Source: Eubacterium sp.
GTDB taxonomy: Bacteria > Bacillota > Clostridia > Lachnospirales > Lachnospiraceae
Direction of reading: 5' to 3'
DNA length: 6,290 bases
NCBI GenBank assembly: GCA_017616955.1
Contig: JAFZXD010000178.1
Span: forward strand, 1-6,290
In this document: in pieces, positions 1 to 4,789 of the stretch
Numbering within the stretch: the first letter of the stretch is position 1
Layout: each line of letters opens with the position of its first letter
Position numbers and translations under genes: made by a program
Notes under the pieces: model-generated
Database searches by the model: none
What the model saw: the letters and a program-made list of their open reading frames with translations, nothing else
What the model was told of the DNA's origin: nothing

Positions 1-1
1 A

Positions 2-1045
2 ACCATGGTTCTGGATATAAGTTCAGACAAGGTAGTTACGATACTCAGCCCGGAGCGCGGAGTTGAAGAGGTTAAGGCCGAGGCAGTCGTCCTTGCTATG
101 GGCTGTCGTGAGAGACCGAGAGGTGCTCTCGGAATCCCGGGCTTCAGACCTCAGGGAATATACACGGCCGGTACGGCACAGCGTCTCATAAATATAGACG
201 GCGTGATGCCGGGTAAGGAAGTTGTAATTCTTGGTTCCGGCGATATCGGACTTATCATGGCGAGACGAATGACTCTCGAAGGCGCGCACGTAGCGGCGGT
301 TTTCGAACTCATGCCTTATTCGAACGGTCTTAACAGAAATATAGTTCAGTGTCTAGAAGACTACGATATTCCTCTTCTTCTGAGTCACACGATTGTTGAC
401 ATCAAGGGCAAGGAGAAGCTTGAAGGAGTTGTGGTTGCTGAGGTGGACGGCGGAAAGCCGATACCGGGAACCGAAGTGTTCTATCCTTGCGATACGCTTC
501 TTCTTTCATGCGGTCTCATTCCCGAAAATGAACTTTCAAGAAGCTGCGGAGTCGATATTAATCCACTGACCAACGGACCGCTCGTTGATGAGAAGCTTGA
601 GACTGATATAGACGGAGTCTTTGCTTGCGGAAATGTACTCCATGTTCACGATCTTGTAGATTTTGTTTCTGCGGAAGCGAAGCTTGCAGGAGAGAGTGCA
701 GCTGATTATGTACTGAACGGTGTCGGAAAATCTACAGGCAAAGCAAACGGTGATGATAAATCTGCGGATAACGCGTCAGAGAATATAAGCAGATTCGTGG
801 CAGGAAACGGTGTCAGATATACCGTGCCGAATACATTTCACAGAGATTACATTTCAGACCTGCATATCAAGTTCAGAGTGACGGGAGTGTACAAGAAGCA
901 GTCCATAGTTGTCAGGAGTGGAGAACGTGAGTTGATGAGAAAGAAGACGATGGTGCTGATCCCAAGTGAGATGCAGGATGTGCTGATTAAGGAAAGTCTT
1001 CTTCGTGAATCCGAAGGGGATATAATGATTTCGGTTGAGGAATAG
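2..1045 (+). CDS. NAD(P)/FAD-dependent oxidoreductase of the glycerol-3-phosphate operon type, 5'-truncated
   Basis: This is a pyridine nucleotide-disulfide oxidoreductase-type flavoprotein whose N-terminus lies outside the window. The reading frame is open to the left edge, and the first FAD-binding Rossmann motif, normally at the very N-terminus, is absent, so the ATG at position 5 is only an internal Met. Counting from that Met, residues 77-82 read GSGDIG, the GxGxxG of the inserted NAD(P)-binding domain. Residues 201-210 (DIDGVFACGN) are the C-terminal FAD-contacting motif that closes the fold, and CGLIPENEL precedes it. Residues about 241-262 form a Lys/Gly/Asn/Asp-rich linker. They lead to a small beta-rich C-terminal domain (residues 270-346) that I recall from clostridial members of this family. 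A DUF1667 gene follows 30 bp downstream. Together the two form the tail of the common Firmicute glycerol/glycerol-3-phosphate operon, so electron transfer linked to glycerol-3-phosphate oxidation is the inferred role. The substrate cannot be read from this fragment. Confidence 0.88.
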   Translation, partial: TMVLDISSDKVVTILSPERGVEEVKAEAVVLAMGCRERPRGALGIPGFRPQGIYTAGTAQRLINIDGVMPGKEVVILGSGDIGLIMARRMTLEGAHVAAVFELMPYSNGLNRNIVQCLEDYDIPLLLSHTIVDIKGKEKLEGVVVAEVDGGKPIPGTEVFYPCDTLLLSCGLIPENELSRSCGVDINPLTNGPLVDEKLETDIDGVFACGNVLHVHDLVDFVSAEAKLAGESAADYVLNGVGKSTGKANGDDKSADNASENISRFVAGNGVRYTVPNTFHRDYISDLHIKFRVTGVYKKQSIVVRSGERELMRKKTMVLIPSEMQDVLIKESLLRESEGDIMISVEE

Positions 1046-1063
1046 ATTTAAAACGAGAAAAAT

Positions 1064-1069
1064 AAGGGG
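1064..1069 (+). promoter_or_regulatory. Ribosome binding site of the DUF1667 gene
   Basis: AAGGGG lies six bases before the ATG at 1076. It supports that start and reinitiation inside the operon, since no promoter is evident in the 30-bp gap after the oxidoreductase stop. Confidence 0.6.
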
Positions 1070-1075
1070 TTTACT

Positions 1076-1426
1076 ATGAATAAAGAATTTGTATGTATAT
1101 GTTGCCCGATGGGATGTCATTTGTCAGTTGAACTATCAGATACAAATGAAGTGCTCTCGGTTTCCGGAAATACATGTAACCGCGGAAAGGAATACGCAGT
1201 GTCTGAAGTGACGGCACCGACCAGAATGGTAACTTCAACCGTCAGAACGCTGCAGAATGTAAGCGTTCCGGTGAAGACCAAGGATCCAATCCCGAAGGGA
1301 AAAATCTTTGAATGCATGGATGCAATAAAGAAGGCAAAGGTTGAGCTTCCGGTGAAGACCGGGGATGTGCTGATCGCGGATGTTGCGGGCACAGGTGTTG
1401 ATGTGATCGCGACCAGAAGCTTGTAA
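1076..1426 (+). CDS. DUF1667 (COG3862) four-cysteine protein of the glycerol-3-phosphate operon
   Basis: This 116-residue soluble protein matches the DUF1667 family of small proteins with conserved cysteine pairs, which typically sit directly downstream of FAD oxidoreductases and GlpA/GlpO-type dehydrogenases. The N-terminus carries a CxCCPxGC cluster (Cys7, Cys9, Cys10, Cys14) and a further Cys34 in GNTCNRGKEYA, a spacing suited to a zinc site or an Fe-S cluster. The sequence after it (VTAPTRMVTSTVR, then PVKTKDPIPK) is also characteristic of the family. There is no signal peptide or membrane segment. The length is normal for the family and the ATG is preceded by AAGGGG. By analogy with the small ferredoxin-like parts of multi-subunit glycerol-3-phosphate dehydrogenases, it may pass electrons for the flavoprotein encoded upstream. 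That role is inference, as the family is formally uncharacterised. Confidence 0.88.
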   Translation: MNKEFVCICCPMGCHLSVELSDTNEVLSVSGNTCNRGKEYAVSEVTAPTRMVTSTVRTLQNVSVPVKTKDPIPKGKIFECMDAIKKAKVELPVKTGDVLIADVAGTGVDVIATRSL

Positions 1427-1428
1427 CT

Positions 1429-1437
1429 TGGTATAAT
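1429..1437 (+). promoter_or_regulatory. Candidate extended -10 promoter (distal) for the Hsp70-like/GrpE fusion gene
   Basis: TGGTATAAT starts two bases after the DUF1667 stop codon. It has a perfect -10 hexamer (1432-1437) with the TGn extension. I see no good -35 at 16-18 bases, so it would rely on the extended -10. Initiation near 1443-1444 would place the hairpin at 1443-1457 at the extreme 5' end of the transcript. Confidence 0.4.
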
Positions 1438-1442
1438 GTTGT

Positions 1443-1457
1443 ACCGCAATGTGCGGT
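1443..1457. repeat. Perfect 6-bp inverted repeat with 3-base loop between two promoter candidates
   Basis: The arms ACCGCA (1443-1448) and TGCGGT (1452-1457) surround an ATG loop. No T-run follows, so it is a poor intrinsic terminator for the upstream operon. A weaker 5-bp inverted repeat (AATAT/ATATT, 1460-1464 and 1470-1474) lies just downstream. It could be an operator, a 5' stabilising hairpin of a transcript begun at the distal promoter, or a remnant terminator; the sequence does not decide. Confidence 0.4.
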
Positions 1458-1483
1458 CGAATATGCACGATATTTATTTGAAA

Positions 1484-1512
1484 GTGACAAATATATCTAA
1501 ATGTGGTATACT
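1484..1512 (+). promoter_or_regulatory. Sigma-A type promoter of the Hsp70-like/GrpE fusion gene
   Basis: GTGACA (1484-1489, five of six to TTGACA) is separated by exactly 17 bases from TATACT (1507-1512). A TGG extension at 1504-1506 makes an extended -10. The predicted start is near 1519, giving an untranslated leader of about 38 bases. This placement also excludes the upstream in-frame GTG at 1503 as the translation start. I found no CIRCE (TTAGCACTC/GAGTGCTAA) or CtsR heptad repeat around it, so classical heat-shock control by HrcA or CtsR is not indicated. Confidence 0.72.
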
Positions 1513-1544
1513 CCAAACTAGGTTTACACAAAATATTGCTAAAT

Positions 1545-1550
1545 GGAGAA
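1545..1550 (+). promoter_or_regulatory. Ribosome binding site that fixes the start of the fusion gene
   Basis: GGAGAA lies six bases before the ATG at 1557. The alternative in-frame GTG at 1503 overlaps the -10 region of the promoter and has no ribosome binding site, so 1557 is the start. Confidence 0.75.
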
Positions 1551-1556
1551 GCATTT

Positions 1557-2972
1557 ATGGGAACAATTATAGGAGTTCATTTTTGGAACAGAATTGCAAG
1601 GCTTTGCTTCTGTGATGCAGAGTCTGTAAGTGTAGCTGAAGTAAATCTTCCGTCAGATATAAAGCGCCTTGATATAGCTGCAAATGAATATGCGCTTAAA
1701 AAGGCATTTGAGGTTATCGACGGATTTCTTAAGGAGAAAGCAGGAATCAGCGATTATTCGCTTGTAATTGCGGTTTCCGATGATATGGGGCTGAAGGAGA
1801 TTCAGGGAATATTTTCCGCTGCTCGCGAGTTCGGGGTAAATGTTATAAGAACGGTTACCGAAACACTTGCGATGGCTTACTTTTCATACGTTGAATACGG
1901 CATAGGCGGAAATGCACTCATGGCGTTTGTTTCTCCTGCTAAGCTTGGAATATCCGAGTACTATCTTGAGGAAGGTATAGTAGAGAAGATTGATACCTAT
2001 TATGCCGGAAGGTGGAACGGATCATCTCTTTCAAAGAAGGATTTTGTCCATTCGTACAGCGATAAACTGTTTGATGCAACGGCTGCTGATTACGTGATAT
2101 GTTCCGGTACCATGGAGAGAAGTCTCGACTTCGACTTTGCTATGAAGAATTATATAAGGGCTTCAGGTACATTTATCAATAAAAACATAGAGCTTAAGGC
2201 TATAGATAACCAGTGTGTTATCGAGGGAATCGGATTTATATGCGGAAAGCTTGAAGGAAGAACCGCTTTCCAGGGACTGAATGCTATAGATTCGGCGTCA
2301 CCTTACGAGCTTATTCTTTCGGTGAACGGCGAGATGTGTCCTCTGCTTGATTCGGAAACAGTGGTTCCGTACAGCAAGACTGTCGAAATCAATAAGTTCC
2401 CTGAGCCTGTTCGTTCATATAACTCGATAAAGCTTTTTGAATATAGGAAAGACGAATTCGTTCTTGTTTCCGATATACATGTGGCTAAAGATAAGATGGA
2501 GGATTTCTACAAGAAGGCTTCATCGGTCAAGGTGGATATTGACGAAGACAAGAAGATTGTGCTGACATTTGTAGACATTCAGACGAGAAATGAATACAAG
2601 ATTGACGTTCTCGAGGCTGCTGCTCAGGATGATGCAGTAGAAGAGAAGGAAGAGGATGTACCGGGATTCATCACGAAGGTACTTCCGATAATCGACAATC
2701 TTGAGTATGCTGCAAACTATGCGAAGGACGATGACAGTCCGTATATGCAGGGAATCGTTCAGTCATATAACAATGCGATTGAGATACTTAAGAAGAATGG
2801 TGTTGAGGTCGTACACGGCGAAGGTGAACCATTCGATTACAATTTCCAGACTGCGGTTGCTCATGTGGAAGATGATGACCTGCCTGACAACACCGTTAAG
2901 CAGGTAATGCAGGCCGGATACGTATACAAAGGCAAGGTCCTCAGACCTGCATCAGTTGTGGTGGCGAATTAG
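1557..2972 (+). CDS. Degenerate Hsp70/DnaK-like protein fused to a C-terminal GrpE domain
   Basis: The 471-residue product joins two partners of the DnaK machine. Residues 1-234 look like an Hsp70 ATPase core. VIAVSDDMG, AAREFGVNVIRTVTETLAMAYFS-type sequence (70-111) parallels the DnaK stretch ending in the INEPTAAALAYG motif, and residues 215-234 parallel the DEAVAxGAAVQ helix. Residues about 250-351 match the DnaK beta substrate-binding domain in order: MCPLLDSETVVPYSKT, then SIKLFEYRKDE, then VDIDEDKKIVLTFVD. After an acidic linker (353-368), residues 369-471 are a convincing GrpE head: IIDNLEYA, GEPFDYNFQTAV, then AGYVYKGKVLRPASVVVA to the end. The DLGTT and DLGGGT phosphate loops are replaced, only about 14 residues stand where DnaK has about 130 (lobe IIB), and the helical lid and GrpE stalk are missing, so ATP hydrolysis is unlikely. 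There is no signal peptide or membrane segment. It is a single gene with its own promoter and terminator. Fold calls are alignments by eye: GrpE is firm, Hsp70 good. The function is unknown. Confidence 0.85.
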   Translation: MGTIIGVHFWNRIARLCFCDAESVSVAEVNLPSDIKRLDIAANEYALKKAFEVIDGFLKEKAGISDYSLVIAVSDDMGLKEIQGIFSAAREFGVNVIRTVTETLAMAYFSYVEYGIGGNALMAFVSPAKLGISEYYLEEGIVEKIDTYYAGRWNGSSLSKKDFVHSYSDKLFDATAADYVICSGTMERSLDFDFAMKNYIRASGTFINKNIELKAIDNQCVIEGIGFICGKLEGRTAFQGLNAIDSASPYELILSVNGEMCPLLDSETVVPYSKTVEINKFPEPVRSYNSIKLFEYRKDEFVLVSDIHVAKDKMEDFYKKASSVKVDIDEDKKIVLTFVDIQTRNEYKIDVLEAAAQDDAVEEKEEDVPGFITKVLPIIDNLEYAANYAKDDDSPYMQGIVQSYNNAIEILKKNGVEVVHGEGEPFDYNFQTAVAHVEDDDLPDNTVKQVMQAGYVYKGKVLRPASVVVAN

Positions 2973-2979
2973 ATGTTAG

Positions 2980-3109
2980 TTGACATAATGAATTAACATA
3001 ATTGCATTTTGGTTAACATAAGATGTAGACATAATATTTTATTAATTACAACAGCTCGGTAGAAAAGCATTCTACTGAGCTGTTTTTTTGTTTGTGGAGG
3101 TTTACATAA
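2980..3109 (+). repeat. Cluster of five 9-bp TTRACATAA-like direct repeats
   Basis: Five near-identical units lie in the gap after the fusion gene: TTGACATAA (2980), TTAACATAA (2993), TTAACATAA (3013), TAGACATAA (3026) and TTTACATAA (3101). The first four start at intervals of 13, 20 and 13 bases, so they form two pairs offset by 33 bases. The two 33-base halves agree at roughly 19 positions. The first four lie between the stop codon and the terminator; the fifth lies after it and overlaps the start of the next hairpin. The region is AT-rich, so part of this may be chance. Confidence 0.45.
3051..3089 (+). terminator. Intrinsic terminator of the Hsp70-like/GrpE fusion gene
   Basis: A 14-bp stem pairs 3051-3064 (ACAGCTCGGTAGAA) with 3070-3083, with one G-U wobble (3058 with 3076). 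It closes a five-base AAGCA loop and runs straight into seven T residues (3083-3089). This is a textbook rho-independent terminator for rightward transcription, about 80 bp after the fusion gene stop. Confidence 0.93.
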
Positions 3110-3151
3110 AAAAGTGGACACTTGAAATCAGATTTCAACTGTCCACTTTTT
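3108..3151. terminator. Bidirectional terminator between the convergent fusion gene and uxaC
   Basis: AAAAAGTGGACA (3109-3120) pairs with TGTCCACTTTTT (3140-3151). Inside it, TTGAAAT (3122-3128) pairs with ATTTCAA (3132-3138) around a CAG loop, with one C-C mismatch between the two stems. T-runs lie on both strands, five on the plus strand and six on the minus strand. It starts four bases beyond the uxaC stop (3155-3157), so its main job is probably to end leftward uxaC transcription, with a second brake on rightward transcription. Confidence 0.88.
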
Positions 3152-3154
3152 AGC

Positions 3155-4588
3155 TTAGATGTTGAAGTATCTCTTCGCATTGTAGTAGGAGATGCCTTCA
3201 ACTATTTTTTTAAGAGAGTTTTCGTTGTCCGGATATTCACCGTCTTCAACCCACTGACCTATAAGGTTGCACATGATTCTTCTGAAGTAATCATGGCGTG
3301 CGTAGGAGAGGAATGATCTTGAATCCGTAAGCATTCCGACAAAGTTGCCGAGGATGCTGAGACTTGCGCAGGAACGCATCTGTTCCTCCATGCCGTCTTT
3401 TGAATCGAGGAACCACCAAGCAGCTCCCATCTGTATCTTTCCGGCAACCTCAGGTGACTGGAAAGCTCCGATACAGGATCCGATAAGATTGAAATCGCTG
3501 TGATCGAGAGAGAAAATGATCGTCTTCGGCAGTTCATCCGTTTTATCAAGTTCTGACAACAGTCTTGCAAGTTCTATACCGCATGAGCTTTTTGCAATGA
3601 TGTCGTAACCGGTATCCGGTCCGATAGTTTTGAACTTTCGCTCATTTACATTTCGGGTTACTGAGAAATGTATCTCCATAACTATATTTTCCCGATGGTA
3701 GATTCGACCAAGCTGTAGCAGTACGAAAGTCTGATATTTATCCACCTCTTCGGTTGACAGATTTTCACCTTTCATAGCTTTCTTGAATATAGCATCGGCT
3801 TCTTCAGCAGAACATAGTGAGAAAGGAATGTAATCCAGTCCGTGATCACTTGCTTTGCAGCCTTTTTCTTTAAAGAAGAGAAGTCTTTTCTCAAGTGCAT
3901 CAACTACCGCAACTGCCGTATCAAGAGAACTCTTGCCAACAGATTCGGCCAGCTGAATGATATATTCTCTGAATCCGTCTTTACTGATATTGATAGCTCT
4001 GTCAGGTCTGAAGGAAGGCCTTACCTGGAACTTAACATCCGGATCGGCGGCTATTTTATCATGCCATTCCAGACTGTCGATAGGATCGTCTGTTGTTCCG
4101 ATAAATGAAACATTAGACTTCTCGATGATTCCTCGGATAGTAAAACCGGGATTGTTTTTCAGCATGTCTGAAGTTTTATTCCAGATTGCTTCGGCGTTAT
4201 CTGAAGTCAGGGCTTCGTTAATTCCGAAATATTTTTTCAGCTCAAGGTTGCTCCAGTGGTACATCGGATTGCCGATAGAGAGTTCGAGAGTATCAGTAAA
4301 GCTGAGGAACTTCTGATATGAATCGGCATTTCCCGTTACGAGATTCTCATCAACACCGTTAGACCTCATAAGGCGCCACTTGTAATGGTCACCGCTGTAA
4401 GTTCCGTCGGCCTGTTTTCCGCCGAGCCAGATCTCCGATATATTTTCAAATCTCTTATTTTCATATATTTCTCTGGGTGATAAATGACAGTGATAATCGA
4501 TGATAGGCAGATTCTCTGCGTAAGAGTGGAAGAGCCTTGCAGCTGTCCGATTCTTCAACATAAAATCTTCGCCCAGAAATGTATTCAT
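3155..4588 (-). CDS. uxaC: Uronate (glucuronate) isomerase, EC 5.3.1.12
   Basis: UxaC interconverts D-glucuronate with D-fructuronate and D-galacturonate with D-tagaturonate, the first cytosolic step of hexuronate breakdown. The 477-residue product matches the family from end to end: EDFMLKNRTAARLFHSYA, IIDYHCHLSP with the metal-site His33-x-His35 of the amidohydrolase fold, SIGNPMYHWSNLEL, IGPDTGYDIIA, GAAWWFLDSKDGMEEQM, and near the end GMLTDSRSFLSYARHDYFRR. Asp422 and Arg424 in TDSRS are the expected catalytic pair after the last barrel strand. Compared with my memory of the E. coli enzyme (about 470 residues), there is a short insertion around residues 58-66 before GDHYKWR. The ATG is preceded by AAGGAGG nine bases upstream. 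It diverges from a LacI regulator and a PfkB kinase, which fits a uronate locus. Control is probably by the operator at 4622-4635. Confidence 0.97.
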   Translation of the reverse strand: MNTFLGEDFMLKNRTAARLFHSYAENLPIIDYHCHLSPREIYENKRFENISEIWLGGKQADGTYSGDHYKWRLMRSNGVDENLVTGNADSYQKFLSFTDTLELSIGNPMYHWSNLELKKYFGINEALTSDNAEAIWNKTSDMLKNNPGFTIRGIIEKSNVSFIGTTDDPIDSLEWHDKIAADPDVKFQVRPSFRPDRAINISKDGFREYIIQLAESVGKSSLDTAVAVVDALEKRLLFFKEKGCKASDHGLDYIPFSLCSAEEADAIFKKAMKGENLSTEEVDKYQTFVLLQLGRIYHRENIVMEIHFSVTRNVNERKFKTIGPDTGYDIIAKSSCGIELARLLSELDKTDELPKTIIFSLDHSDFNLIGSCIGAFQSPEVAGKIQMGAAWWFLDSKDGMEEQMRSCASLSILGNFVGMLTDSRSFLSYARHDYFRRIMCNLIGQWVEDGEYPDNENSLKKIVEGISYYNAKRYFNI

Positions 4589-4597
4589 ATATTTCAG

Positions 4598-4604
4598 CCT
4601 CCTT
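4598..4604 (-). promoter_or_regulatory. Ribosome binding site of uxaC
   Basis: On the minus strand AAGGAGG stands nine bases before the uxaC ATG. A run of nine A residues (plus-strand T-run 4607-4615) lies just upstream in the leader and would keep the site unstructured. Confidence 0.75.
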
Positions 4605-4621
4605 CGTTTTTTTTTAAATTA

Positions 4622-4635
4622 TGTAAGCACTTACA
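4622..4635. promoter_or_regulatory. LacI-family operator O1 (uxaC side)
   Basis: TGTAAGCACTTACA is a palindrome apart from the two central bases. It differs from a strong CcpA site (TGTAAGCGCTTACA) only by CA in place of the central CG. It covers the predicted uxaC start site (about 4633) and is repeated exactly at 4734-4747. The likely binder is the LacI-family protein encoded at 4790, with CcpA as an alternative. Confidence 0.82.
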
Positions 4636-4639
4636 TTTA

Positions 4640-4669
4640 TTTGTATCATTTGTCTGTCAATCTTGTCAA
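4640..4669 (-). promoter_or_regulatory. uxaC promoter
   Basis: Read on the minus strand, a perfect TTGACA (plus 4664-4669) is followed after 18 bases by TACAAA (plus 4640-4645) with a TGA extension in front. The predicted start falls inside operator O1. A second TTGACA at plus 4655-4660 has no good -10 partner. Confidence 0.65.
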
Positions 4670-4696
4670 GTTGTTTATTTACTGGATTTTTTCTAC

Positions 4697-4725
4697 TTGA
4701 TTTTTTGAGAATAAAGATTTATTAT
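4697..4725 (+). promoter_or_regulatory. Promoter of the lacI-type regulator and kinase operon
   Basis: TTGATT (4697-4702) and TATTAT (4720-4725) are separated by 17 bases. The predicted start near 4732 lies against operator O2 (4734-4747), so the regulator probably represses itself and the kinase. The -35 elements of this promoter and the uxaC promoter are about 27 bp apart, back to back. Confidence 0.65.
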
Positions 4726-4733
4726 GACAAATA

Positions 4734-4747
4734 TGTAAGCACTTACA
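4734..4747. promoter_or_regulatory. LacI-family operator O2 (regulator side)
   Basis: This is an exact copy of O1, TGTAAGCACTTACA, in the same orientation and 112 bp away. It sits just downstream of the predicted start of the regulator/kinase transcript, a position that blocks initiation or early elongation. Confidence 0.82.
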
Positions 4748-4789
4748 ATCGTATAGGAGAAAACACTATACTACAAAAGAGGATATGGT

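Noticed and set aside
1503..1556. In-frame GTG at 1503 as start of the fusion gene, giving 18 more residues
   Set aside because: It lies within the predicted promoter, upstream of the likely transcription start, and has no ribosome binding site; the ATG at 1557 has GGAGAA at ideal spacing and begins directly with the first Hsp70-like strand.
2980..3008. TTGACA at 2980 as a promoter after the fusion gene
   Set aside because: No acceptable -10 lies at 16-18 bases, a terminator follows, and no rightward gene begins downstream.
3108..3151. Inverted GTGGACA/TGTCCAC arms as insertion-sequence ends or a MITE
   Set aside because: The arms resemble some IS termini, but the interval is only 19 bases, there is no target duplication or transposase remnant, and the T-runs on both strands next to the uxaC stop explain it as a terminator.
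3122..3316. Small rightward open frames inside and opposite uxaC (for example at 3122 and 3842)
   Set aside because: They lie antisense to a confidently identified gene, show no ribosome binding sites or recognisable protein features, and the first begins inside the terminator hairpin.
4767..4772. TATACT just before the repressor gene as its -10 box
   Set aside because: There is no suitable -35 at the right distance and the transcript would start within the ribosome binding site region; the TTGATT/TATTAT pair upstream fits better.
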